A stretch of 64,000 nt of DNA from DASXAI01 sp963728985 (GTDB lineage: Bacteria; Actinomycetota; Acidimicrobiia; Acidimicrobiales; Ilumatobacteraceae). Below the pieces are notes generated by a model, which was not told the DNA's origin, searched no databases, and saw only the letters and a program-made list of their open reading frames with translations. Location of the stretch: the NCBI GenBank assembly GCA_963728985.1, contig CAVSME010000003.1:310001-374000 (forward strand), read 5' to 3'. Below are positions 17,841 to 25,894 of this stretch, piece after piece; the first letter of the stretch is position 1, and each line of letters starts with the position of its first letter. Made by a program: the position numbers and the translations under genes.

Positions 17841-17983
17841 CTACGTGAAGACGCTCACGCCGCCCGGCCCGACGAACAGACCAACGACGATCAGCACGAT
17901 CCCCGCCACCAGTTGGCCCCGCAACAGCGAACCACGCCGGCGATCACGAGGAGCACCGCCAAGATCCAAAGCAGTGTGACCAC
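17841..17983 (-). CDS. GPGG-motif small membrane protein (frameshifted)
   Basis: A GTG at 17983 preceded by AAGGAGGG opens VVTLLWILAVLLVIAGVV, then shifts. Adding one base to the GTGGTTCGC stretch near 17,928 gives SLLRGQLVAGIVLIVVGLFV followed by GPGGVSVFT and a stop at 17841. The repaired product is a 47-residue protein with two helices and the GPGG motif. The family is common in Actinobacteria and its role is unknown. Either it is a fresh pseudogene or a T was lost in the sequence. Confidence 0.75.
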
Positions 17984-18012
17984 GACACCCTCCTTGTTGG
18001 GTCGTGAGTCCA

Positions 18013-18056
18013 CCACCCCAAAGGCGACTTGAATACACCCCTAAGGGTGCTTAGGG
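18013..18056. promoter_or_regulatory. Shared upstream element, copy B, between GPGG gene and LuxR gene
   Basis: CACCCCTAAGGGTG (18036-18049) replaces the perfect palindrome of copy A and overlaps a second inverted repeat, CCCTAAG-GGTG-CTTAGGG (18039-18056). The element lies 30 bases upstream of the GPGG start on one side and 10 bases upstream of the NarL-type regulator on the other, so one site could control both. A TTGAAT, 17 bases, TAGGGT arrangement on the plus strand could be the regulator promoter. Confidence 0.6.
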
Positions 18057-18065
18057 TTCGCCGCC

Positions 18066-18737
18066 ATGCCGCAACGGGACTCGAACCGTCCCATCTCCGT
18101 CGCGCTCGTTGACGACTATGACGTCGTCCTGATCGGCCTCGCCCACATGTTCGATCGCTACCGCGACCGGATCGTGGTGGCCGAGATCGACTCCAACGAA
18201 CCGGTCAACGACGCCGTCGACATCGTCTTGTACGACACGTTTGCCCAACCCGAAGCTGACCACGACAACATCGGCGTGCTGATCGGCCACCCCCGCGCCC
18301 GACGGGTCGTCGTCTACACGTGGAACTACCACCGCCAGCTCATCGACGAGGCGCTGCGAAAGGGCGCCAGCGGCTACCTCGCAAAGACGCTGCCCGCCCG
18401 GGAGCTCGTCGGCGCCTTGGAAGCCATCCAGGACGGCGAGACGGTCGTCGCCATCCCGAGCGGCAAAGCTCGACTGCCCGGCGGGCTGGACTGGCCGGGG
18501 CGATCCGAAGGTCTGACCGATCGCGAAGCAGAGATCCTGGCGCTCATCACACAGGGCAAAAGCAACGCCGATATCGCGGCCACGACGTTCCTCAGCATCA
18601 ACTCGGTCAAGTCCTACATTCGCTCGACCTACCGCAAGATCGGCGTCGCCAGCCGGACGCAAGCCGTGCTCTGGGGTATCGAGCACGGCTTCCGACCGGA
18701 TCACCACCGCATCGACCACTGGCGCGGCGGCCCCTAG
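18066..18737 (+). CDS. NarL/FixJ-type response regulator
   Basis: 223 residues. The N-terminal receiver has the acidic pair VDDYD (residues 15-19), the phospho-acceptor Asp57 in VLYDTF, VVVYTW with the Thr, and Lys107 in GYLAKTLP. The LuxR helix-turn-helix follows: LTDREAEILALITQGKSNADIAATTFLSINSVKSYIRSTYRKIG. The receiver is short between strands, so phosphorylation is plausible but not certain. No sensor kinase lies next to it. The palindromic element upstream is a likely autoregulatory site. Confidence 0.9.
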   Translation: MPQRDSNRPISVALVDDYDVVLIGLAHMFDRYRDRIVVAEIDSNEPVNDAVDIVLYDTFAQPEADHDNIGVLIGHPRARRVVVYTWNYHRQLIDEALRKGASGYLAKTLPARELVGALEAIQDGETVVAIPSGKARLPGGLDWPGRSEGLTDREAEILALITQGKSNADIAATTFLSINSVKSYIRSTYRKIGVASRTQAVLWGIEHGFRPDHHRIDHWRGGP

Positions 18738-18862
18738 CTGAGGGCAGCCAGGAGGATGCGATGCCGCGGCGCCGACGTCCCCCGGCGAAGGCAGAGCGGA
18801 GAGGCCTCCCGTGACGGAGTGGTCGCAGCGGCTCCGGTTCATGCATGGCGTGGAGAGCGCGA

Positions 18863-18894
18863 AACGGCCCCCGGCGTGGGATCCGGGGGCCGTT
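18863..18894. terminator. Bidirectional terminator hairpin
   Basis: A perfect 12-bp stem (AACGGCCCCCGG and its complement) around an 8-base loop lies between the convergent NarL-type gene and the small membrane protein gene. It can serve both transcripts. Confidence 0.8.
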
Positions 18895-18938
18895 CGTTAT
18901 GCCTCAGGACTTGACCTGACCCTGAGCAGTCCTCGCCT

Positions 18939-19247
18939 TTACCGCCTTACCTGGCCGTCCCAATCGGAATGCTCCGGCCGACTCCCGCTCTTGGCAAAGC
19001 CACGGCTGACGATGTAGGCGGCGCCGAGGACAGTGCACAGCAGGCAGGCTCGGAACAGGTCGAGGGACAGATCCGACGACGCGTTGTACACGACGATGAG
19101 CAGCACAACACCGACGATGGCTGCCCACAGCTCCGTCGTCTTGAACGACGCCTTGGTCTCCTCGGCGGTCCTCCCGTCCCGATACGTTCCCGTGTCAGGC
19201 CGGTCCTGCATCCTCGTCTCGATAGGCCGATCTTCTCGCATGGTCAT
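18939..19247 (-). CDS. Small membrane protein, copy 1 of a pair
   Basis: 102 residues from the ATG at 19247 (MTMREDRPIETRMQ). A variable acidic head is followed by ETKASFKTTELWAAIVGVV, a first membrane helix, then YNASSDLSLDLFRACLLCTV and a second helix leading to YIVSRGFAKSGSR. The core is 64 of 68 residues identical to the gene at 25895. The SFKTTE...SRGxAKSGSR pattern recurs in short actinobacterial membrane proteins of unknown function. The terminator at 18863 follows it. Confidence 0.85.
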   Translation of the reverse strand: MTMREDRPIETRMQDRPDTGTYRDGRTAEETKASFKTTELWAAIVGVVLLIVVYNASSDLSLDLFRACLLCTVLGAAYIVSRGFAKSGSRPEHSDWDGQVRR

Positions 19248-19505
19248 TGGTTGGGGTCCTTGTCTCTCGTGAGGCTTAGCGATACGCGTGCCCAACCCAG
19301 CCCTGTTCAGCCCGGCCTTCCGTTGTGGGTGGCGTGGAGAGTTGGGCGCCGCATCAGTGCCCCACCACCGCTTCCCGTCAGACTCGCCCACACGGGTGAA
19401 TTGTCGGGAGCCATGGGGACCGCACGGGCAACGGACCCTGGCGCCGTCCGGACGATCACCGCTCACCCGCCCTGGATGGGCGCGACGCATTGGACGCGGC
19501 GCCGC

Positions 19506-19982
19506 TCAGAAGCGGGACGCGAGATGGTCGAGGAGCGCGCTGAGGGCCGCGCCCACGGCCGTGTGGCAGCGCTCCTCGGGCTCGCGACCACCGAGGTGAC
19601 AGGTGAGGACCTGGATGTCGCCGTCGACCATGGTCCCGATCATCAGCGTGCCGGGTGGGAGTCCTTCCTCGGGCTCGTCACCGAGCACCCCGGTTGTCGC
19701 CACGGCAACTCGGGCGGCGAAGAGATCGGCAGCGCCGCGAACCATCTCGGTCGCCGCCTGTTCGCTGAGGACCGACGGCGCCGTCACGCGGAGCAGCGAA
19801 CGCTGCGTCTCTGCCGGTATGCCACCAGGCCTCCTCCTAGCCGCTCCGAGGCGCCACCCACGCGCGCCAAGGTCGCGCTGATCCGGCCTGCTGTGCAGGA
19901 CTCGGCGCACGCCAACGAGCGGCCGTCGAGCGCGGCCCACGATCCGCGTCGCCACCTCGTACATGCCCGTTTCGCCATTCAT
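19506..19982 (-). CDS. CinA C-terminal-like protein (two frameshifts)
   Basis: Three frames join into one CinA-C-terminal (nicotinamide-nucleotide amidase-like) protein. The first is MNGETGMYEVATRIV (start 19982, or 19964). The second, after an extra G near 19,933, is AALDGRSLACAESCTAGRIS, the family's ESCTxG active-site motif, to GGGLVAY. The third, after a missing G near 19,820, is AETQRSLLRVTAPSVLSEQA to the stop at 19506, with AVATTGVLG. Both changes are one base in short G runs and cancel each other. The full domain is present if repaired. The stand-alone domain normally deamidates NMN. Confidence 0.7.
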   Translation of the reverse strand: MNGETGMYEVATRIVGRARRPLVGVRRVLHSRPDQRDLGARGWRLGAARRRPGGIPAETQRSLLRVTAPSVLSEQAATEMVRGAADLFAARVAVATTGVLGDEPEEGLPPGTLMIGTMVDGDIQVLTCHLGGREPEERCHTAVGAALSALLDHLASRF

Positions 19983-20172
19983 CCCGGCAGGTTGTACCCG
20001 GGACCTGGCGGAGGAATCGGTGGGACGGAGGGCCACCACTCCTTCGGGTGACCTGCACGCACTGGTACCCCCCGAGTGCGAGGTCGATGCAGTTCCGGTC
20101 ATCTGTATCGCGAGTGGTTGGCGGCGGCGGCCGTGGGAACGAAGAGGCCACACACACACCGAGGAGGCGCCA

Positions 20173-20769
20173 ATGAGCAACCAACCACCCAGTACGGCGA
20201 GCGGCGGCACGTCAGCACCGAACACCGAGAAGGCGAAGCAGGTCGCCGGCGAAGTCGGCGACCAAGCCAGGCAGGTCGCCAGCGACGCGAAGGAACAGGC
20301 TCTGCAGGTGGCAGGTGACATCAAGGAACAGGCTCGCGATGTGCTCGGCGAGGCTCGCTCAGAACTCCGCCAGCAGGCGGAGTCGGGTACGAAGCGGGCC
20401 GCCGAGGGCATCCGGACGTTGGGCGGCCAGATCCAGGCTTTGCGTGACGGCCGGCCAGACGAGGCGGGACCCATCGCCGGCTACGCCGACCAGGCGCGCC
20501 GCAAGATGAACGACGTGGCGACGCGCCTCGACCAGGGCGGACTCGACGGGATGATCGCCGATGTGTCCCGCTTCGCACGCCGCCGGCCGGGGCTGTTCCT
20601 GCTGGCGTGTACCGGCGCCGGCTTCGCCGTGGCCCGTCTCGCGCGCAGCCAGTCCGGATCCGGTTCGGAGCCGCCCGCGGCGAGCTCGATTCGTCCGCCG
20701 GCGCTGGCGGCGCCCGAGACGGCAGCGCGGCCGCTCGGACTCGACGTCGGGGCCACGGCGGCCGTATGA
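20173..20769 (+). CDS. Hypothetical amphipathic-helix protein with C-terminal membrane segment
   Basis: 198 residues from the ATG at 20173 with AGGAGG 5 bases upstream. Residues 15-75 form apolipoprotein/LEA-like helical repeats (KAKQVAGEVGDQARQVASDA, KEQALQVAGDIKEQARDVLG). A second helical part follows (QARRKMNDVATRLDQGG), then RRRPGLFLLACTGAGFAVARLAR, a membrane-interacting segment, and a Pro/Ser tail. The stop overlaps the next ATG (ATGA). With the holin-X and DUF3618 genes it forms a three-gene unit common in Actinobacteria. Envelope stress role is inferred. Confidence 0.8.
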   Translation: MSNQPPSTASGGTSAPNTEKAKQVAGEVGDQARQVASDAKEQALQVAGDIKEQARDVLGEARSELRQQAESGTKRAAEGIRTLGGQIQALRDGRPDEAGPIAGYADQARRKMNDVATRLDQGGLDGMIADVSRFARRRPGLFLLACTGAGFAVARLARSQSGSGSEPPAASSIRPPALAAPETAARPLGLDVGATAAV

Positions 20770-21194
20770 GCGCGCCGTCGTCCCAGCCGGGCGTGGACCG
20801 CGTGACCGAGCCCAAGCAGCCAGGCCGGACACTCGGAGAGCTCTTCGGTGATCTCGGGAGCGAGTTGAGCGCGCTGGTGCGCAATGAGCTCGACCTGGCC
20901 AAGACCGAAGCGCGCGAGGAGGTCCGCCGCGCGAGCCAGGCCGGCGCTGCGTTCGCAACCGCCGCCATCGCCGGTCTGCTCGCCCTTCTGTTCCTGTCGT
21001 ACGCGCTGGCGTGGCTCCTCGATCAGTGGATCAACCGCGCCTTCTCGTTCCTCATCGTGGCGGTGCTCTGGGCCGTCATCGCCATGATCGGAGTCCGTGC
21101 CGGTCGAGCCCGCGCCCGCAGCATCGAACCGGTTCCCCAGACCGTCAACACGCTCAAGGAGGATGTCGAATGGATCAGACAACAGAAGGCCTGA
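20766..21194 (+). CDS. Actinobacterial holin-X family (phage holin-like) membrane protein
   Basis: 142 residues from the ATG at 20766. TLGELFGDLGSELSALVRNELDLAKTEAREEVRRA is the amphipathic N-terminal helix of the family, followed by two membrane helices (GAAFATAAIAGLLALLFLSYALAWLL and FSFLIVAVLWAVIAMIGVRAGR) and a cytoplasmic tail. Despite the name, chromosomal members with DUF3618 neighbours are not phage genes. The next start lies inside this gene (25-base overlap), so the operon is tightly packed. Confidence 0.9.
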   Translation: MSAPSSQPGVDRVTEPKQPGRTLGELFGDLGSELSALVRNELDLAKTEAREEVRRASQAGAAFATAAIAGLLALLFLSYALAWLLDQWINRAFSFLIVAVLWAVIAMIGVRAGRARARSIEPVPQTVNTLKEDVEWIRQQKA

Positions 21195-21731
21195 AGCGCG
21201 ATATCGAGACGCACCGCGCCGCCATGACTGACACGCTGGAGGCGATCGGTGATCGGGTTAGTCCCGGTCGCGTGATCGAACGACGGCGCAACCGCATGGT
21301 GCTGTGGGCCCGTGGCGCCAAGGACAGGCTCATGGGATTCCGCGGAGGACCTCACCGACCGCGTGAGCGACAAGGCCCACCAGCTCGGCGACGCACCCCA
21401 CAGCGCCACCGACAGCCTGCGGTCCGGTACCCGCGGCACCCCGCTCGTCGCTGGCGGCATCGCCTTCGGGATCGGAGTGCTCCTGGGCTCCGTCCTGCCG
21501 GCGTCCGACACCGAACGCCGCCTCGGGCAGCAGGCCCGTCAAGCCATCGAACCGGTGCAAGGAGAGCTGCGGGAGATGGGCCACGAGATGGCCGACCACC
21601 TGCGCGAGCCGGTGCAGGATGCGGTCGAGACCGTGAAGGAGTCGGCCCAGGAGAAGGCGCAGGATCTCAAGGCGTCGGCCACGCAGGGCGCCGAGGAGGT
21701 CCAGCACCGAGCCGGTCAGTCGGCGATCTGA
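21170..21731 (+). CDS. DUF3618 family protein (frameshifted)
   Basis: The ATG at 21170 has AGGAGG 7 bases upstream. MDQTTEGLKRDIETHRAAMT and LEAIGDRVSPGRVIERRRN are the DUF3618 head. At about 21,335 the frame breaks: one added base after ATGGG gives DSAEDLTDRVSDKAHQLGDA, a membrane helix (TPLVAGGIAFGIGVLLGSVLPASDTE) and the helical tail EPVQDAVETVKESAQEKAQD, ending at 21731. The lost base is in a run of G. The repaired protein has normal length and is the third gene of the operon starting at 20173. Confidence 0.8.
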
Positions 21732-21837
21732 GCGGCACCTGCGCGGCGCGGTGGGCGGCGTCGAGCCGCTGCCGCGCCGCCGGCGCGTCTGGCCGACGTG
21801 ATCGGTGGGGCAAGCCGACAACACGAAAGGATCGGTC

Positions 21838-22834
21838 ATGAAGGCAGGGTTTGGCATGGCAAACACGACGTTCGCGTGGACACGGTCCGGGATCCGACGC
21901 TCCAGGAAACCTACGGACGCGATCATGCGGGTCACGTCGTCGGGACTATGCGGCTCCGATCTGCACCTGTACGAAATACTGGGGCCGTTCATGACGGAGG
22001 GCGACATCGTCGGCCGCGAGCCGATGGGCATCGTCGAGGCCGTCGGCAGTGCGGGTCACGAACATCGCTCCCGGCGATCGCGTCGTCGTGCCGTTCAACA
22101 CTTCCTGCGGTCACTCCACCATCTGCCGGCTGGGCTTGCAGTCGCAGTGGGAAACGACGCGGGTGCACGAGCACGGCACTGGTGCCGCGCTGTTCGGCTA
22201 TACGAAGCTCTACGGCGGGGTGCCGGGTGGCCAGACCGAGCTGTTGCGCGTCCCACAGGCGCAATACGGGCCAATCAAGGTCCCGCACGGCCCTCCAGAC
22301 GACCCCTTCCTGTACCTGTCCGATGTGCTGCCAACGGCGTAGCAAGCCGTGCAGTACGCCAACATCCCGCCCGACGGATCGGTCGTAGTCCTTGGTCTCG
22401 GCCCGATCGGGGCGATGTGGTGCCGCGTCGCCCGCCACCTCGGCGCGTCGACGGTGGTTGCTGTCGATCTCGTTCCCGAATGGCTGGAGCGGGCGCGCCT
22501 CCACGGCGCCGAGGTCCTCGACCTCCTCGAGTTCCACGAGGAACAGACGGCAATCGCCGAAGCGATCCGTGAGCTCATCGGGGGGAGCGGTCCCGACGCC
22601 GTGATCGACGCCGTCGGGATGGAGGCGCACGGTTCGGCCGGAGCGAAGGTGGCCCAGACGATGGCCGGGTTCTTGCCGCGCAAGCTGGGAGCGAAGTTGA
22701 TGGTGCGCGTCGGTGTCGATCGCCTTGCGGCGTTGCAGATGGCGATCGAGGTGGTCCGGCGCGGCGGGACCGTCTCGCTCGCGGGCGTCTACGGCGGCAT
22801 GAACGATCCCTTGCCGATGCGCCTGGGAGCCTAG
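21838..22834 (+). pseudogene. Decayed zinc-dependent alcohol dehydrogenase
   Basis: Pieces in three frames line up with a class III-type zinc alcohol dehydrogenase: VWHGKHDVRVDTVRDPTLQE, PTDAIMRVTSSGLCGSDLHL, then VTNIAPGDRVVVPFNTSCGH, and the NAD fold VVVLGLGPIGAMW. Besides three frame changes there is an in-frame TAG (22340-22342) where Trp is expected in PTAWQAV. The catalytic zinc ligand in GHE is Arg (GREPMG), and two of the four structural zinc Cys are Ser and Trp. The C-terminal 70-80 residues are missing. It cannot be active. Confidence 0.88.
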
Positions 22835-23374
22835 GTCCGTGCGGCGGGCTGGTTGCGGCGCAACCGGCTGGCACCGGCCGTCGACGGGCATTCCGGTGCC
22901 AATGACATCCCAGCGCGAACCCAGGCCTCCCAGCGAGCCGGGCGACAACGGCGAAGAGGTGCTCGTGGACGGCGGTGAGGGAACGGGCGAGGCCGCCCGT
23001 CGGCAGGCCGATCTCGTCGCCCGAGCCCGAACCCGATCCACGCGCAACCCGCATCCGCGCCGCGAAGGGCAGTGGGAGGCCGGCGACGCGGGCGACTGAC
23101 CTGGCAAACGACGCCAGGTCCCGCGGAACACGGCGCCGCGAGAGTTCCTCGTCGTTCCAAATGATGTCGAGAACGAGTCCCGCCAGACCGGGCCGCGCGG
23201 ACTGTCGAGACCATGTCGAAGTCGCCGAGAGTCCCAGGAGGCGCCGCTGGACCCGAGGGCGGCCGGGAGGGCCCAGAACCTCGGCCGGTCCATAGCCTTC
23301 GATGCCTCTGTCTTACTTAGAGTCTCGATTCGCGCGCCGTTGCACGGTGGTTGTGGCGCGCGGTCGGCGGGTAG
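22835..23374. other. 540-bp gap; no well-supported gene
   Basis: A plus-strand frame starting at 22901 (MTSQREPRPPSEPGDNGEEV, 65 codons to 23099) is hydrophilic with coding-like third positions but has no ribosome site and no family. Nothing else stands out. Confidence 0.35.
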
Positions 23375-23629
23375 GTGCCGATCGTGGCTTTGCGCACCCG
23401 AGTGTTGGATGCCGCTGAGCGAGCGGGCTATCCGCTCGTACGCGAGGACCTGCTGACCGAGTTGGACGGTGACGAGGAAGCTCTTCTCGTCGTCGGCGCA
23501 ATGAAGGACGACCACTTCCTCGTCGCCGACGAGCTGAGCGAACGCCTCGACGACGCGCTCGGCATGCCCGGCGCCGATCCTGCGAGCAGTGCCCTCGACG
23601 ACGACACGGACTGGCGGCCCGAGGAATGA
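23375..23629 (+). CDS. Hypothetical 84-residue acidic protein
   Basis: Begins with a GTG at 23375 and ends overlapping the ATG of the PAP2 gene by four bases, so it is probably real and translated with it. It is acidic, with LTELDGDEEALLVVGAMKDD and a C-terminal DDDTDWRPEE. No membrane helix or known motif. Function unknown; it leads the four-gene run 23375-25201. Confidence 0.6.
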   Translation: MPIVALRTRVLDAAERAGYPLVREDLLTELDGDEEALLVVGAMKDDHFLVADELSERLDDALGMPGADPASSALDDDTDWRPEE

Positions 23630-24186
23630 GCACGGGCATCCGTCCGGCACCGCCGGTCGCCGACGTCGTCCGGCGCATGGACCGCGGGCTCCTGCGACGG
23701 ATCACCGCCCCTCCCGGAACGACCAAGGCGGCCGTGGTCGAACGAGTTGCCCCGATGGCCGATGACCTGAAGCCGTGGCTGGTTGCCACCCCGGTCCTGC
23801 TCGCCGTTCGGCGACGGCCACGATCCGTGTTGCGGGCGTGGCTCGCGATCGGGTTGGCCGCCGCTGCCAGCGGCACGGCCAGCGCCGCCATCGGCCGGGA
23901 CCGCCCTGGTGCCGTCGTCCGGGATCGGGCCCACGCCGCCGATCGGCCCTCTTCGCCTTCCATGCCCTCCACCCACACGGCCAACGCCGCCGCCTTCGTC
24001 GCCGCCCTGGCCATCGACGATCGCGACGCGGCCCTTGCCCTGCTGCCAGTGGCCGCCTTCGTGGCGTGGAGCCGCGTCGCGGCGGCCCGCCACTACCCGA
24101 GCGACGTTGCTGTCGGAGCCCTCCTCGGCGTCGCCATTGTCTGGCTGTTGAAGCACACGGGTACCGCCGGATTCCGTGTCAGCTGA
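23626..24186 (+). CDS. PAP2 family phosphatase
   Basis: 186 residues with the three PAP2 motifs in order: GRDRPGAVV (the RP motif), SMPSTHTANAAAF (PSxH motif, with Thr in place of Gly) and SRVAAARHYPSDVAVG (SR...H...D, containing the catalytic His). Membrane helices flank each motif. The family removes phosphate from lipid phosphates such as phosphatidic acid or undecaprenyl diphosphate on the outer face of the membrane. It overlaps both neighbours, indicating one operon. Confidence 0.88.
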   Translation: MSTGIRPAPPVADVVRRMDRGLLRRITAPPGTTKAAVVERVAPMADDLKPWLVATPVLLAVRRRPRSVLRAWLAIGLAAAASGTASAAIGRDRPGAVVRDRAHAADRPSSPSMPSTHTANAAAFVAALAIDDRDAALALLPVAAFVAWSRVAAARHYPSDVAVGALLGVAIVWLLKHTGTAGFRVS

Positions 24187-24712
24187 CGGTCCTTCGAGTG
24201 CGACGGCAGCCGTCGCGCCCGATCCCGGTGTCGGCGCTCGCGCCGCGTGGGCGCGACGGGGCTTCATCGTGCTGCTCGCGATCGTGGTTCTGGTCGGGCT
24301 GCTGGACCTGCTCGGCGTGAAGTCACGCACCGTCGACGCCAGCTCGCCGGACGGTGCGGTCACCCTCCAGGTCCACTACGCCCAGATCGCCCGGGCCGGA
24401 CTCGACGTCCCCTTCCGCATCACGGTCGAACGACCGGGCGGCTTCGACCAAGACGTTGCCCTCGCTGTTTCCAGCGAATACCTCGACCTGTTCGACCGCA
24501 ACAGCATCGACCCGGAGCCAAAATCGGCCACCGCAACCCCCGATGCCGTGATCTGGCGGTTCGACCCCCCGCCCGGCGACACTCTGGAGATCTCGGTCGA
24601 CATGCAGGTGCAAGGCGGCCGCCACTGGGGCCGCACCGGCACGGTCGCCGTTCTCGACGACGCCGGCTCAGCACTCGTACACGTCGAGTTCAAGACCTGG
24701 CTCGCCCCCTAG
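24176..24712 (+). CDS. Hypothetical single-pass membrane protein
   Basis: 178 residues from a GTG at 24176, overlapping the PAP2 stop by 11 bases. One N-terminal membrane helix (GFIVLLAIVVLVGLLDLLGV) anchors a beta-rich outside domain (VTLQVHYAQIARAGLDVPFR, VIWRFDPPPGDTLEISVDMQ, SALVHVEFKTWLAP). No known motif. It precedes the DUF421 gene by nine bases, and small extracellular partners of this type next to DUF421 proteins are seen in Actinobacteria, so a complex is possible. Confidence 0.75.
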   Translation: MSADGPSSATAAVAPDPGVGARAAWARRGFIVLLAIVVLVGLLDLLGVKSRTVDASSPDGAVTLQVHYAQIARAGLDVPFRITVERPGGFDQDVALAVSSEYLDLFDRNSIDPEPKSATATPDAVIWRFDPPPGDTLEISVDMQVQGGRHWGRTGTVAVLDDAGSALVHVEFKTWLAP

Positions 24713-24721
24713 GAGGAACCG

Positions 24722-25201
24722 ATGGACGTCGTCATCCGTGCCGCCGTGATCTACGCCTTCGTATGGCTCGTGCTCCGCGCCCTGGGCAAGCGCGAGCTGG
24801 GCGAGCTCACCGCCTTCGAGCTCGTCCTGCTCTTCATCATCGGCGACCTCGTGCAACAGAGCATCACCCAGAACGACACGTCGGTCACGGCAGCCATCCT
24901 CGCCATCAGCACGATCGCCCTGCTGATCGTCATCCAGTCCTTCTCCATCTTCCGCTGGAAAGCCCTCCGCCCTGTCATCGAGGGAACCCCCGTGGTGCTG
25001 GTGTACGAGGGGCGGGTCATGGAGCCGCCGCTACGCCGCGAACGCATGACGGTCGACGATCTCAAGGAAGCCGCCCGAGCCCAAGGCATCGCCGACCTCG
25101 CCGACATCAAGATCGCCATCCTGGAGAACGAGGGGAAGGTCTCGTTCATCACGTCCGACCGAGCCCGGAACTCCGACGAGGGCGACACCCCGGCAGCGTG
25201 A
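24722..25201 (+). CDS. DUF421 (YetF-like) membrane protein
   Basis: 159 residues with AGGAGG before the ATG. Three membrane helices come first (VIRAAVIYAFVWLVLRALGK with the conserved GKRELGELTAFELVLLFIIGDLVQ, then VTAAILAISTIALLIVIQSF), followed by the small YetF alpha/beta domain: PVIEGTPVVLVYEGRVMEPP, LRRERMTVDDLKEAARAQGI, ILENEGKVSFI. The family is of unknown function and linked to spore and stress phenotypes in Bacillus. Last gene of the 23375-25201 operon. Confidence 0.9.
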   Translation: MDVVIRAAVIYAFVWLVLRALGKRELGELTAFELVLLFIIGDLVQQSITQNDTSVTAAILAISTIALLIVIQSFSIFRWKALRPVIEGTPVVLVYEGRVMEPPLRRERMTVDDLKEAARAQGIADLADIKIAILENEGKVSFITSDRARNSDEGDTPAA

Positions 25202-25215
25202 GACGAGGAGGCCAA

Positions 25216-25707
25216 GTGGATCGGATCGCCGAACCCTGGGGACAACGAACACCGTATGGCCCTGAGACCGATGGTGCTGAGAGCACGTGGCCGGTGCGGG
25301 TCGACACTTATCTGGAGCCCGGCACCGGACTCGACGAGGTGGACCGGTGGGTTCAGTCGGCGTCGGTCCTGCATTCGAACGGCGACGCGTTCGACTTCGC
25401 AGTGCGTGACGGTCGCATCGTGGGCGTGCGCGGTCGAGCCATCGACCGGGTGAACCGCGGCCGGCTCGGGCCGAAAGACCTCTTCGGCTGGCAGGCCATC
25501 GGCAGCGCTGACCGCCTGCGACGCCCGCTCGTCCGCGAGCAGGGCGCGCTGGTCGAGACCGACTGGGACACGACGATGGGCCGGATCGTGGAGCGGGCAC
25601 GGGCGCTGCTCGACCTGGCCAGGCGGATGGGGACGCATCGGGTTCTACACGAGCGGCCAGTTGGCGCTCTCGGGGAGCCTGAGATCGAAGGCCCCAACTC
25701 CAAGTAG
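25216..25707 (+). pseudogene. N-terminal remnant of a molybdopterin oxidoreductase with lost Fe-S ligands
   Basis: A GTG at 25216 opens VDRIAEPWGQRTPYGPETDG, then WPVRVDTYLE, DRWVQSASVLHSNGDAFDFA, GRIVGVRGRAIDRVNRGRLG and PLVREQGALVETDWDTTM, the N-terminus of a formate dehydrogenase/nitrate reductase-like enzyme. At the SxCVLCSNGC position of relatives all three Cys are replaced (Ser, His, Asp). At about 25,625 the frame shifts; another frame continues briefly as GRIGFYTSGQLAL and then everything ends. About 80% of a normal gene is missing. Confidence 0.75.
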
Positions 25708-25894
25708 CAGCGGACAGGCGACCGCAAGCGAGCCGCCGAAGTGGATGACTCGGAAGCAGGCAACCTGACGGCGCCCGAGAGTCTCGCCTGAGTTCATTCC
25801 GTCGGAACCCGCCGCCGAAAACACCTGTTTGAGGAGTTGGGACCTCGGCGGGCCGGGTACCTAGAGCCTCCACCCCCAAAAAGGAACCCCTTCC

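Noticed and set aside
17841..17983. Programmed frameshifting in the GPGG gene
   Set aside because: No slippery heptamer or downstream structure is seen at GTGGTTCGC, and family members are read in one frame; mutation or sequence error is simpler.
20766..21194. Holin gene as evidence of a prophage
   Set aside because: The holin-X family with DUF3618 beside it is a normal chromosomal set in Actinobacteria; there are no phage structural genes in the window.
22340..22342. TAG in the alcohol dehydrogenase as a recoded codon
   Set aside because: The gene has three frame changes, lost zinc ligands and a missing C-terminus, so an ordinary nonsense mutation is the better reading.
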